Below, one piece after another: positions 49,130 to 61,419 of a DNA stretch of 64,000 nucleotides; position 1 is the first letter of the stretch, and every line of letters begins with the position of its first letter. The notes under the pieces were generated by a model. The model searched no databases, had not been told where the DNA came from, and saw nothing but the letters and a program-made list of their open reading frames with translations. The stretch comes from Labia minor. Taxonomy: Eukaryota > Arthropoda > Insecta > Dermaptera > Spongiphoridae. Location of the stretch: NCBI GenBank assembly GCA_963082975.1, contig OY720345.1, forward strand, positions 19,804,491 through 19,868,490, given 5' to 3'. The translations under genes and the position numbers were made by a program.

Positions 49130-49260
49130 CATCTGGGTAGTCAATGACTCTCTCCCTCTCTCAACGTCTCCCTCTCCTAATTGAATTCCCACTTTTCTTG
49201 TCCACTTGATCCGACGGCCGTCGCGTTCAGTTCTAAAATTCAATTTTAGTGGTTCTGTTA
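49130..49260. other. CT-rich block with palindrome CGACGGCCGTCG
   Basis: The palindrome at 49212-49223, with its preceding C, is the same 13-mer (CCGACGGCCGTCG) as in the 29106 palindrome. Surroundings have CTCTCCCTCTC repeats. No coding frame recognised. Confidence 0.35.
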
Positions 49261-49884
49261 TTACTTTTTTTACGCTCCCGAAATAATAATTAAATTAATT
49301 AATTAATTAATTAAATCATAATCATAATTTTTATTAATTATTTTTTAAAATTATTATTTATATTAGGTATATTAGAAATTAAATATTTATATTCTTTGTT
49401 AGAATTTCAATATTGGTTGTTTTTTTGAACGTTTTTTTTTCTAAGGAAGCTGTTCATAGAATTAAATAATTTTCAATTTTTCTTCTTGTTAGTGATTTTT
49501 ATACAATAGACACTATAACTTTATTATAAAAAGAGAAAATAAAAAAAGGGAAAGAGATTTAATTATTTTAAATCATTTTTGTGAAAAGGTGGTGTAAAAT
49601 ATAACAAAAGAAGCTCATCTATTTACTATAGTATATATTATTATCCACTTTTCTTGATTTGTGTTTGACTATTTTTGTGGTTGGCTATCTTTTGTTATTT
49701 TGTATGTTTATAGAGTTAAACAGATGGTTGCAATTTCTTTATATTCCTACAGATTTCGTTCTAAGTATTCTTTTTATCAACAAGACAACTTTTTTCTCTC
49801 TAAAAACTCTCTCTCATCGCCCTCTAACATAAATTAATTGCTAAAGAATATAATTTTAAAATATAACTATAATAATAACAATAA

Positions 49885-50145
49885 AAAATATATATTATGT
49901 TATATCCACAGGCCATACTTTTCCATCTTTCAGTGCATAAATACGTACGTCTAAGGGCTGTATGTTTTATGACTATTTTTTTTTTAAATCTATGTTCTTT
50001 TAAATTATTTGAAATTGTTTCATATATTTTGTCGTTTATTTATTTTAAATAACAATCTTAATCTTGAATATTCGTAGTTCATAAGGAATATTTTTTTTAA
50101 AATAACGAGCCGCGGTGAACCAGGTACTATGAAGTAATAAGACAG
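49885..50145 (+). repeat. Interspersed repeat family ending GGTGAACCAGG, copy 2
   Basis: Matches copy 1 from TATGTTATATCCACAGG (49898) through ACGTACGT and GGGCTGTATGTTTTATGAC to GAGCCGCGGTGAACCAGGTA. Truncated at the left relative to the other copies. Its terminal palindrome is shorter than in copy 1. Confidence 0.6.
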
Positions 50146-51350
50146 TTTTATAAATTTTATTTATTATATATCTAGCTTATATATCTAAATTTTCGTGAAA
50201 TTTAATGAGTATATATAATACAATTTTTATAATTTATTATATTAAATTTGATAAAATAAAATTCTAAAAAAAATAATTAAAAAAATGTTTAAAAAAATTA
50301 TTTGATTTTTAAAAATATTTCCTCTTAGTGTTTAATGATCATCATTTATATGAATTTATTGTGATTTATTCAATTTGAAATTCAATTAATGATAAATATA
50401 TAAATATAAAAGAGAAAAATTGATACTACTTAGCTTAAGTAGGAATATTCAATATATTAACTTTAAGGGGATCATGAATTTATTTTTCTGACATATTGAA
50501 CATTTAAAAGATTAATTGTCTTTTTTCTATGCATGGAAATAAAATATTTTGTATTTATTAAACATATCTCTTTATTATTTTATTATTTATAAAATAATGA
50601 AAAAAATACCTAGTTTTTCACCTTTTTCATTACTAAATTTTTAATATTATTTAAGATAAATAAATTTTGGATACATATTTTTATTATTATTATATTATAA
50701 TTAATTTTTATTGATTTTCAAAATTACATAATAGTAAATAAATATAATTAAATTAATTTCTAAATCCATGTAAATGAAAAAAAAAAAAAACAATAAAGAC
50801 ATAAAAGGGAACTAAATTTATAGAATAATTAAACTATTTTCTTTCAATTAATAATTTAATAATAAATTTATATATTTATTTAAATACTCATATTTTTATT
50901 ATTAGTAATATTAATAAAAATCAGTATTTAAAACTATTCATAAAAAAAAAAAAATTTTAATTAGATTTTAATGGTAACTGTTTATTATATATAATTAATA
51001 TTTATTCATTATTCAGATAAATACTTAATTATTAATTATATTGTTAAAAATGTGTTATAAGTATAGTTGATCAAATGTTATTAAAACACTTTGGGGGTGT
51101 GTTTCACATTTGATTTTTTCTATTCTTATTTTTATTATTACTATTATTAATTTAGTCCCCTTCCATTATAATTAGAATCTATTTATAAAAAAGAGAAACT
51201 ATCTAATTATTATCTTGCTTACTTGCTTTATTATTCATATCATATGTTATATTTTTCTTCATTCATTATTTGCGTTGTTTTTTGTTTTTTTTTTGGAAGA
51301 ATATTTTAATTTCATTCATATTTTCTTGACTTCCTCTCTCTTTCTCTCTC

Positions 51351-51354
<4 letters not shown>
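50146..51354. other. A+T-rich stretch
   Basis: No gene or element recognised. Confidence 0.55.

Positions 51355-51388
<34 letters not shown>
51355..51388. repeat. (TA)n microsatellite
   Basis: Uninterrupted TA units directly after a CT-rich tract (51332-51352). Confidence 0.9.
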
Positions 51389-51390
<2 letters not shown>

Positions 51391-51439
51391 GTAAATTACT
51401 CATCTATTAAATTTCAATTTTTGTTTGATTACGATTTTT

Positions 51440-51700
51440 TTTCCTATATTGGCTGCATGCAGGTAATTTTTTTTTGTCCTTTGTGCGCATTCCCACTCTT
51501 TCAGGTAACCTCTCTCGAAGAAACCACACCTTTCTGTCGTGACGTAGGTAACATTCTTTACTTGGAGGGTAGCGAGAGGGGAACGGAAACATAATGGGCG
51601 TGGTCATAAACACGCCAAATGATTGGTCAATGTGGGCGTGGCCTTTATCCCACCATTATCTATCCACACTCATACATTCACCAAAAAAATATCCAACCCT
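51440..51700. promoter_or_regulatory. Promoter-like island: two GC boxes and an inverted CCAAT box
   Basis: GGGCGTGG occurs at 51596-51603 and 51634-51641 (KLF/Sp-type sites), CACGCC at 51611-51616 is the inverse, and ATTGG at 51622-51626 is an inverted CCAAT box. TGACGTAGG is at 51539-51547. The G+C level is far above local background. No coding exon attached; a 68-codon minus-strand ORF crossing it is not recognised. Confidence 0.3.
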
Positions 51701-52310
51701 TAAGAATAAAAATTCCCTAGGATAAAATAAAAATCAAACTTAGTCTCACTTGTGTCTGGATTTATTTTGATTATTTTGCAAATATTCAGTAAATGTGTAA
51801 TAATAAATAAATATGAATGAAAGTATTCAATTAATTTGTGTCATTTTAAATAAGTATTAAGTATTTATAATTATAATTAATTATATTTTTCATAATTCCA
51901 TGTTCTTAATTAAGTACTTATTCCATTTAATATCGTGTTGTTTTACTTAATTAAATTAAATTGATTTATATACTTACTTTTAAAATTTGAATATTTATTA
52001 ATATCAATAAATTGATTTAATTAAATAACAGAGGCCAAACTATTGTGCAATAATAACTCATGTATCAAAATTCCATGTCTTCTTCTCATTTGTAGAAAAA
52101 AAACTAAAAATCTATAAATTAATATTCTTTGATCTTAATTACATTCAATTATGAAATATAATTTCAAATTTAATATATCTTTAATTGAAATGTAGTTTAC
52201 TATTTATAAAAAATTTAAAAATTAAAATATGTAACATAGAAATTTAAATTATAATTATGCTTAATATATATATATATTAATTTATATATATATATATTTA
52301 TAAATAGTTG
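51701..52310. other. A+T-rich stretch
   Basis: (TA)n near 52265-52298. No gene recognised. Confidence 0.5.
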
Positions 52311-52959
52311 TAGTTGACACTATAAGGACAACTTTGATACTTCTATTTTTTATCAGATATCAATTTGAGTTTTGGGTGATATGATTGGTTAATAATGAAC
52401 AATTTATCTGCAAACCAATGCAATTTTCTATATTTCTTTTATTTTTTATATGTTTTTTTAACATTAGCATCTAAAAACATCTGTAGTTGACACCCTTAAA
52501 ATTAGGTAATATGGACATTCAATTATTAATATTTTATATTGATGTCAATACTAAAAAAAAAATAATAAAAATAAAAATTAGTGATTTGTCTCCTTAAGAA
52601 TTTGAAGAACAAAATATTAAAATTTATAAGGGAATTTTGTAAATAAAACCATATATTGATATTTTATAGTAAATTTATTCAAAACACAAAAAATACATTG
52701 TGTATTGTAATATGTGATGCTATTTACAAAATGCCCTTATAAATAAAAAAACCACCAAAGCTTTAACAATTTAATATCTACAAAGTATTAAAATATCCAT
52801 TTGTTCGATTCTATAAAAGTAAAGGTTGTGCCGTTTACTCAGACCGTGACTCAAAACTTTTATCTTTACACATCTTAGAGAAGGAATTACTTTCTTATAA
52901 CACACATTTAGAAATGTTTAGACATATATAAGTCTTATTATCTGATATTAAATGTACAA

Positions 52960-53076
52960 GTGTCAACTACTTGTACAGTGCCAACTACTGGCATAGTGTC
53001 AACTACTGGCATAATACCAACTACTGGTATAGTGTCAACTACTGGCATAATACCAACTACTGGTATAGTGTCAACA
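52960..53076 (+). repeat. 18-bp minisatellite, 6.5 units, alternating subtypes
   Basis: Units GTGTCAACTACTGGCATA and ATACCAACTACTGGTATA alternate from 52996, giving a 36-bp higher order; the first two units vary. The frame through it encodes (S/P)TTGI(V/I) repeats but the open frame is only a by-product. The unit start GTGTCAACTAC appears inverted at 52310-52320 and 52482-52493. Confidence 0.9.
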
Positions 53077-53992
53077 TGTGTTTACATTTTTTTTAAAGCA
53101 AATCAGATTAAGAAACAATTTTATTCACATATCTTAAAAAGCAATAAATAAATTTTTCTTTCAATTTTTGCTTATTTTTATGTATGCTTATACTTATATT
53201 TTTCTTTTATTTATTTTTAATATATCCTCTTTTCTTTTTCTATATATATGTATAACGATATAACGATCTCTTAAATTTAATATTATTATCGATAATTATA
53301 TCTCAATCCTGGTTTGTATAATAAAATAATAAATTAGCAGGTAGCCTTTAAAATTTTTTTTTTTTTAAAAATATATAAATAAATAAAAGTAAAAATTGAA
53401 GTTAGTCGTAGAAGGATTCAGTTCATCATTCTTCTTTCTTTCTTTTTCTTCTTTTTTGTTATCGTCTCCATTCTTTAAAAAAAAAAAAAAAAAAAAATTG
53501 TGTCTGTGTGCGTGTGTTGGAATATACCTAATAATAAGAGTCTCTAAACAAAATGGTTTGCGTGTAAAAGGGACCCGACAGACAGACAGACAGACAGTCA
53601 GAAGGCTTCCTTCACCTCTGCGTGCTCTCCACTACTTAATCCCCATTAAACTTTTCATATCCATTTACTCTCTCATTCTCTCTCTTTCTCTGTATTTCTT
53701 TTTCATATTCTCTTTATTTATTTATCTCTAATATATAGGTATAGAGATCCTATTATATTTCTTCAAGATTCCTATTTATACTATTTTTTTCTTAATTAGA
53801 AGATAATTCATAATTTATTTATTGCATATACTAGAATATTTATATATTTAATTGAAAAAGTGATTTGGTAATTAAACTTATATGAAAAAAAAAATTATAA
53901 AGAGAAAAATTTTTCCTTTTTAAATATAAGAAATTAAATTTCACTATTTTTAATTAAGATCAAATAATTAATTAAAATGTTAAAAAAATGAA
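53077..53992. other. A+T-rich stretch with short simple repeats
   Basis: Poly-A of 22 at 53477-53499, (GACA)n at 53577-53596, CT-rich 53660-53700. The 111-codon ORF at 53396-53731 runs across these tracts and is not supported as a gene. Confidence 0.5.
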
Positions 53993-54490
53993 CTATGACC
54001 AGGCACAGAACCGACCGACGATTTGAAATAAATTAATTTCTAAACAACAGTATATATATATATATATATATAAATAAAATATAAAAAAAAAATATTTTCA
54101 AAACTTGTATTAGATTGCCTAAATTATATTATCTTGGTTTTTATTTTTAGTTTAATTACTCAATTATTAATTACTACTATATATTTTAATTGAAAAATTT
54201 CCGACAATGAATATAAAATTAATACTTTGTAAACTAACACTTCCGGTTTATGTATACACACCAAAAGTTGATGAATTCATGCTACTGATGCATTAAGTAA
54301 ATATACCAAATTTTATCAAAATCCGTTAAGCCGTTCAAGCTGTACACGTCTATACGAATACACACTGGACAGACGGACAGACATCATACTAAAAATATAT
54401 TTTTCTATTAACAAAATGCATGATTCTTGGAGATATGTAACAATCTCCTCATGTGAAATTTGGTGTGAAAACTACCTTCCCTTACTACTA
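53993..54490 (+). repeat. CCGACCGACGAT repeat family, copy 3
   Basis: Starts GACCAGGCACAGAACCGACC with CCGACCGACGAT at 54011-54022, then GAAATAAATTAATTTC, a (TA)n insert, ACCAAAAGTTGATGAATTC, GGACAGACGGACAGACATC and GAGATATGTAACAATCTCC. The right end stops at CCTTACTAC, so the last 12 bp of the family are missing. Confidence 0.7.
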
Positions 54491-55683
54491 AAATTTATAG
54501 TTATAATTTTACTTTTAATATGATATTATATTATTAACTGTTTAATTTACTTGAAACCAAAAAAAATAAATTAATTTTAAAAATTTTTAGAATTTTTATA
54601 ATCCATAATTTTTAGTATAGTAGGTACAACAAATCCCTCTCTTCATACAATAATTCATAAAATAACCTTAATTATTTTCTTTTACAATATTTATTGTCTA
54701 AACTTTCTCATAATTGATTTCATTTTTATAAATAAAAAAAAAATTCGCTATTCATTTTACTTATATAAAATAATAATTTATAACTAACTATACATTATAT
54801 ACTAAATTTATTATTAAATAAAACTGATATGCTGTTTCTTTATCTTACTATAAATTTTATTAATTTTCTATTTTGTTTTGTACTGTCCAGGTAACCCGCT
54901 CTCTCTCTCACTACACACACTAACATACAAAGATGAGATGATAGCAGTGTTGTCAGATTTCTGTAATAGATCACTAATGCTGAAAAGATGGAAAGAAACG
55001 TTGCGTTGATACCTGAAATAATTAAATCTACCAGACAAAAATATGAAAAGATGACATTAAATAAACCAACCAATGGATTATATTATTTTTATAATTACTA
55101 TGTAAGTATTTATTATTATATTAAAAGATTAAAATCTATTATTATTTTAATTTAGTTTTAATAGCAAGTAGTAGTATGGTATAATTTGAATGTATTCTGG
55201 TAATGTCAGAATGTTGATTGATTGCTACTCTATTATAATATAATATAATATAATATATATATACCTATATATATATACAAAAATATTATACTATACTTAT
55301 TCATAATGAATTCATAATTATCATTAATAAAAATATTAATAAAATTAATTTTTAAAACACTAAAATAAAAATTAATTTCTCATCTGAATCAATCTCCCTC
55401 CTTATTTCTTTCTTCTATTCATTTCTTTTTAATTTTATTAATATTTAATTATTATAAAATGAAAGAAAAATCAATCAATATTTCAAATAAATAAATAATA
55501 ATTGATTCTTATAAATAATTAATATTATTATTTATCAGAAAAAAATGTTAAAAAAAAATATGTAGATATAATTGTATGAATAAATAATTTATTTGAAGAT
55601 ATATTCTCTTTGATTTTTTATTATATATAGGATGTTTTAAAATATGGTATTAAATGCTAACACGAATAAAAAAAATAATAAAG
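54491..55683. other. A+T-rich stretch
   Basis: A 77-codon minus-strand ORF at 54840-55073 is hydrophobic (for example LIISGINATFLSIFSALVI) and lies on slightly richer DNA, but no family or splice partner is recognised. Confidence 0.4.
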
Positions 55684-56222
55684 GTAATTGTTCAGATTAG
55701 TTGTCATGTCATGGATTTGGATAAAACTTTACCAGTGGGTTCTTTTTTAATTCCAAAGAAACTTTTCTTATGCAATATTTATCGGACTCTTCTAGTTTAC
55801 GGGATAAAAATTATTAAAATTTAAATATAAATCTATTGATATTCTATTTAGCTAGAATGTTTTATTAATTTGACCCACAGAGGACTCCACTAATTTTTCT
55901 ATTTTTTTCAGTTGGTATTGGATGTAGAAAAATTAAAAAATTAATTAATTAAATCCCTATATCCAAACCGAACCGAAAAAAATCGAAAATTAGGGAATAA
56001 GTGAATAATTAGTGAATTAGTAAATATAACATTACTTAATGGCTGCACATTTTGATGTTCATAACCAGATAATCTGTCAAAAATAACAAAATCTTTATTT
56101 ATCTCGTAAACTAAAAGAGACCGTGAAATATTGCATAGGGAAAGTTTCTTTGGAATTAAAAAGGAACCCACTGGTAAAGTTTTATCCAAATTCATGACAT
56201 GACAATTAATCTGAACAATTAC
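55684..56222. mobile_element. Long-TIR foldback MITE, family 1, copy 3
   Basis: Best preserved tips: GTAATTGTTCAGATTAGTTG at the left is matched almost base for base in reverse at the right end (CAATTAATCTGAACAATTAC), followed inward by CATGTCATG. AATAATA flanks both sides. Inner arms GGGTTCTTTTTTAATTCCAA are also mirrored. No coding sequence. Confidence 0.85.
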
Positions 56223-56337
56223 AATAATAGAAAAAAAATATTTTTAAAGTGTTTTAATCAATTAACTGAAAATAGTTTTTTAAGATCTCAAAATTTATAT
56301 CCTTAATATAATTGTTAAATTTTAAGAACAATTTTAG

Positions 56338-56379
<42 letters not shown>

Positions 56380-58211
56380 TAACTCACTGTATCACGTTTT
56401 TCCCCTCTGTTTGGTTTCCTTTTTGTTCTACCTACCGGCTATAGTAATATTTTAATCTATTATCGTTATCGTTATTACACCCACTAATTGCTATCAAACG
56501 ATTTGATCTCAATATTGTCCTTTTTTTCAAAGAATCATTTATACATTTACATATTTTTGCAATTTTTTAAAATTTTTATTTCATCTATAAGATTCTGGAA
56601 TTCTAAAAATAAAAAAAATCACAAAAAAATAAAATTTCACAACTGATGTAAATATTATATTATTGACTACCTCCAAAAACAGCTGTTGATAATTTATGCA
56701 AAAGGAGAAAATCGAGAATAACTGTAAAAATTAATATACTTCTTAATTAAATATAAATAAAACTTAGTCTTAAATTTAAACTAATAATTTTTAATTAATA
56801 CGCTATTGTTATCAGGGTATTCTATGGTTTTGAGCACCACAGTCAAAACAAAATTTGACGCCTTTCATACAAGAATATAAAAATTTATTTATTTAAAAAA
56901 TTGTATACTAGTTATATACTTACAATTGGTGGAATATACTGATTACAAATTATCTTTTCAAATTAAATAAAAATAAACTTTTTAGAGATTAAAAATCATT
57001 TATCTGCATCAATATTGTTTGATAAAAATTCTTAGGTTTTATTATTTTTATTAGTAATTTTTTCTTTTTGGCTAATAATCTATTTTTTTTTAGTTATTAT
57101 AAATTCTGTCTGTACAAATAGTTTTTTTATAAATAATATTACAATTATTTAATCTGTTGATAATAATGAAATAATTATCGATGTGACCTTTATTTGGTAT
57201 TATTAAAGTAAAAAGAATTTATTACTTGCTAAAAGAATCGATTTGTTATGAAAAATAATTAATTTTAATTAATAAAATCTAAAAAATATATTATTTTTAT
57301 AACAGCGGCTCTCAAAATTTGGCGCCCGAACATCATCCAACGTGCCAGCTTCTTTATCCCTTTTTCAGTAATTTTTAAATTTTCAAAGTGAAATATTTGA
57401 GGTTTTTTTTATTTGAGTAATTATTTAATATCTCTATTGGTAGTTAGATGAGGAATTAAGAGGGACTGAATATTGCTCAAATTCGCGTAATTGAATACCA
57501 TAAAATGAAAATTAGATATTCCAATCTATATTTCAATATAATAATGAAGATACAATTAATTTAATTTTTATTATATAAATTGATAATTTTTTTTACAAAC
57601 ATATTCCAATTAATTAACCTCTTTTTCAATCGAAATTTTAATTTATAAATATATTAATGAATTTATTATAATATGAATATTCATAAGAATAATAGACAAT
57701 CGCTATTTTTATACTTAAATTAATAGATTGATATGAATTTTTTAATTTTTCTTTATAATTATTTTTTAAGTTTTTATGGTATTTATTATTTGTCACCCTG
57801 TATTAATAAAATCCTCTGAAATAATAATCATTATTTAAATTTTATATACAAGTCAATGAGAGTTAGATTTTCATTTTTTTTTTTGGTAGTTTAAAAATAA
57901 ATTCGTCTATTTAATGAATTAATTATGAAGAATTGAATAGAATATAAGAAGATATGAAGAGAAAGAAAGGGATTGTGTATGTGAGAGTTTCTGTAAGAGG
58001 GTGGAAAAATGGGAGAATTGATAAAGAAGAAAAAAAAGTAGAATAGTGTAAGGGGAAGGAAGGGTGTGGTAAAGAATTAGATTATGTATGGGTCTAAGAA
58101 TAGGAACCGATAGGAAATGAATAAATAAACTTTTTTTTTATTAATTTGAATATATCAATCTTTAAAGGTTTCTTTTTCTTCTACTTTTATTATTAAAATA
58201 AAAACTATAAA
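56223..58211. other. A+T-rich stretch with a (TA)n tract and a lone hAT-like end
   Basis: (TA)n at 56341-56372. CAGCGGCTCTCAAAATTTGG at 57304-57323 resembles a hAT left end, but no right partner is found. No gene. Confidence 0.45.
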
Positions 58212-58743
58212 TGATAATTTTTTACAAAGGGGAAGCTTCAGGGATTTTGATGAAACTTTGCCAGTGGATTGCTTTTTTAATTCCAAGTGACTATTAAATT
58301 AGCAAATAGTTCAGTTTTCGAGATAAAAATTTTTAAAATTTGCATATAAATCCATTGACATTTTATTTATTTAGTCAGCAGAAGGCTTCACTAATTTTCA
58401 ATTCGGTATATGAAAATTAAAAAACTATTTATATATGAAAACTAAATATAAATGAAAATTAAAAAACTATTTAATTACATAATTTTTCTATTTCCAAACC
58501 AAACAGATAAAAATCGAAAATTAATGAATAAGTGAATAATTAGTGAATTAATCAATAAAACATTACTAAATATTGCTGCTCATTCATAACTAGTTTATCT
58601 GTCAAACTTTAATAATTTTTATCTCGTAAACTATTAGAGACCGATAAATATTGCTTAAGGAAAGTTTTTTTGAAATTAAAAAAGGAATCTACTGGCAACG
58701 TTTCATCCAAATTCCTGAAGCTTCCCGGTTTTTAAACAATTAC
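58212..58743. mobile_element. Long-TIR foldback MITE, family 1, copy 4
   Basis: GGGGAAGCTTCAGGG and GATGAAACTTTGCCAGTGG at the left, their inverse at the right (CTGAAGCTTCCCGG near 58715-58728). The middle has an internal near-duplicate of AAAACTATTTA. Non-coding. Confidence 0.8.
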
Positions 58744-59333
58744 TCTATAAATTTTTCTTATAGTTATTAGTCTTATTTTAATAATATGTAAATTTTTGTT
58801 TTGTATTTAATAAAAGATTCCATTTGTTACTCTTAATTTTTCCTAGATTTGATAGACATATATTTTTTAATTCCATATGGTACATAAATTTATCTAAATT
58901 TAAAGAATAAGTTATTATAAAATTGTCATTCCTATTTTTATTTAATATCAATTCAAATATCACAGAGACCTACAATTTTCTCTTTCTATTTATGTTTGTT
59001 GGTAGGTATATCCTCTGATATTTTCCTGTTGATGATGATGATGATGTTGTCCTATTATTATGCTGTCCTAATGACATTTATATTTATCCTTGCTGTTGTT
59101 GTTTGACTACCGTGACAGACACTCAAATTGTATGTCTGTTTAATGTTCTATCTATTCAAATTATAAAATATAAAAATAATACACAACCTGATGATTTTAA
59201 TAAAGTTAAAAATAATATTTAATTTATTCAAGTATAACTTATTTATATCTTATTAAGATTATAACTAAATTTATAATATTTTTCCCAAAATTATTTTCAA
59301 ATGGATACAAATTTTTACTTAAATATTGACAAG

Positions 59334-59336
<3 letters not shown>
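58744..59336. other. A+T-rich stretch
   Basis: (GAT)n at 59031-59046 and GTT-type repeats near 59092-59104. No gene recognised. Confidence 0.5.
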
Positions 59337-59375
<39 letters not shown>

Positions 59376-59752
59376 AAGTATACAGTCATTGGCCCCCCTA
59401 TCACTAAAAAACAAATAACGAGAGATTATTATTTTAAAAATTGCGCTATTAACTTTGGTTATGTAATCGTTTGTTGTATGGTTGTATAATCACTATAGAA
59501 TACCTAGGTCAATAACTATAATAGGGGGCCAATAACTGTATTTTTTTTTTAAAAGTGCTTATTGAAAATGAGAGATGAGAAAATTATTTTTTTTTTATTC
59601 ATCAAAATGCTCATAGTATCTATGTTCTGCAAACCTAATTTGACACAGATTGTTCCGGAATTTGCCCAGATATGCATTAAAGACTGCTAGGAATTGCTTA
59701 AGGGGGCCAACGACTGTATGCTTTACACTATATATATATATATATATATATA
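59337..59752. mobile_element. TIR element inserted in a (TA)n microsatellite
   Basis: TA repeats lie on both sides (59337-59370 and 59729-59752). The element, 59371-59728, starts GGGTAAAGTATACAGTCATT and ends with the inverse of GTGTAAAGCATACAGTCGTT; each is followed inward by GGCCCCC. A further GGGGGCCAATAACTGTAT near 59524-59541 looks like an extra internal copy of the right end. Non-coding. Superfamily not clear. Confidence 0.75.
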
Positions 59753-60214
59753 TAAAGTTATCATTTACAATAAAAAAGGCTCAATATCAAAAATAAAAAA
59801 TGATTAATGTTAGACATAAATACACAAAACTTTAGGATATATTTGTTTGTTTTTTATTTATTTATTTATTTATTTATTTTTAATCTTTTTTATTTATCTT
59901 TTTTATATAAAATGCCTCACACTAAAATTAGGTATATTTTAGTATAGACGTGCGCGTTGATGATATCAAATATTAAATAAAAAAAATATAGCGCTTCAAT
60001 ATTGACTTTTTTTCATCTTATTTGCTTGTTTGTTGTTGTTTAATAAACTTCTCCTGTTGCTGTTTATTGTGTCTTTATCTGTGGGTTGTTGTTGTTGTTA
60101 TCGTATTGCCTTGTCTTAGGTTAGAAGAATTTTTTCTTTTTTTTTTTTTATTTTGTTTACACCTTCCAAAGAGTCAAACAAATGGCGTCTGCGTGTTTTA
60201 TTTCTCACGTGGAG

Positions 60215-60250
<36 letters not shown>

Positions 60251-60485
60251 CATATTTATATTTTGTTATTTATTTTACACTGATTTCAATCAATTTTTCA
60301 AATAATATAGTACGTATATAAAAAAAAGTGTTTTATATATATATATGTATCTATTCAACCTAGACTTTAGCCTACGGGGTCCTTTTAGGTAATTTAATTA
60401 ATTACATCATTTATATATAGGTATGTATATATATATTGAGGTATCTATTTTTTTAATATATCTAGAAATGTTTGTTATAATATAT
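59753..60485. other. A+T-rich stretch with (TATT)n, GTT repeats and (TA)n
   Basis: (TTTA)n at 59855-59880, GTT repeats at 60027-60100, (TA)n at 60217-60242. A 99-codon ORF over 60022-60321 is built from these tracts and is rejected as a gene. Confidence 0.5.
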
Positions 60486-60865
60486 GGTCCCTGGTTCACC
60501 GAGCCGCGAATATTTAAAATTAAAATTATTATTTAAAATAAATAAACGACATATGAAATAATTTCAAATATAAAATTAAAAAAACATAAAACATAGTCCT
60601 TTAAACGTACATATTTATGCACTGAAAGACAGAAAAGTATGGCCTGTGGATATAACATAATATATATTTCGTAATTTGATTATAATATATTAATAAAATA
60701 AATATTTTTATATCATTTTATTTTATTTATAATATTCTCTATTTGTCCAGCGTTGCCCGGTGCCATTTATTTTTTTATTATTAAAATTCCTATTTTAAAT
60801 TAAGAAAAAACAAAGATGATTTTTCCCGAGGCTGAATCCAATACAGATTGATTTTTCTTTATAAA
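60486..60865 (-). repeat. Interspersed repeat family ending GGTGAACCAGG, copy 3
   Basis: Reverse orientation: CCCTGGTTCACCGAGCCGCG at 60488-60507, then ACGTACATATTTATGCACTG, GGCCTGTGGATATAACATAA, CAGCGTTGCCCGGTGCC and AACAAAGATGATTTTTCCC. Beyond it lies CCTTTGAGCGGTTTAATATT, as in retroelement tails, so the family may extend to about 60950. Confidence 0.6.
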
Positions 60866-61419
60866 TATTATCTATGGTCTGAATTTGATAAAAAATCCTT
60901 TGAGCGGTTTAATATTTCAAAAATACAAATATATATACATATATACAATTTTTGCTACTATAATATGATAAGATTATATTTTTTTTAATGAAAAGTAAAT
61001 TTCTTTTTAAAATGTTTAATTTTAAGCATTAAAAAAAATGTAATTATTTATAACGAAATGATTCTCTTTTCTTCAATTGTATATTCTAAACTTAAATAGA
61101 AATAAAACTTTTTCTATCCTAATCGACTCTGTATTGAGGAAAAAATGTTTGATTTTGAAATTTTTTTTTATTTATTTAATAATACCTATACATATAAACA
61201 TTTTTATTAAAATAATTGTTTGTTTTATTTTTATTTTAGGATTTTATAAATAAAGAAGTAGTTGAAGCTGTGTAAAGGAGTGGAAGATTAAGAAGCTGGA
61301 GGAGAAGTTAAAAAAGTTGAAAAGATCCACATGTGAAGATTGCATGTAAATAAAGCAAATGAAAACTTAAAGAATGAAAAAATAAATAAGAATAAAACGA
61401 ATAAAATATCTGGCATGTG
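60866..61419. other. A+T-rich stretch
   Basis: No gene recognised. Confidence 0.5.

Noticed and set aside
52960..53076. CRISPR array
   Set aside because: Units are contiguous 18-mers without unique spacers, in a eukaryotic genome.
53396..53731. 111-codon ORF, the longest after the Tc1 frames
   Set aside because: Made of CT-rich, poly-A and GACA tracts; no domain-like section and no splice context.
54840..55073. Hydrophobic 77-codon minus-strand ORF as a membrane-protein exon
   Set aside because: A/T-driven Leu/Ile/Phe content explains the hydrophobicity, and no splice partners or family motifs were found.
57304..57330. Complete hAT element
   Set aside because: Only a left-end-like string was found; no inverted right end or duplication could be located.
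60022..60321. 99-codon ORF
   Set aside because: Built from GTT repeats, poly-T and a (TA)n tract.
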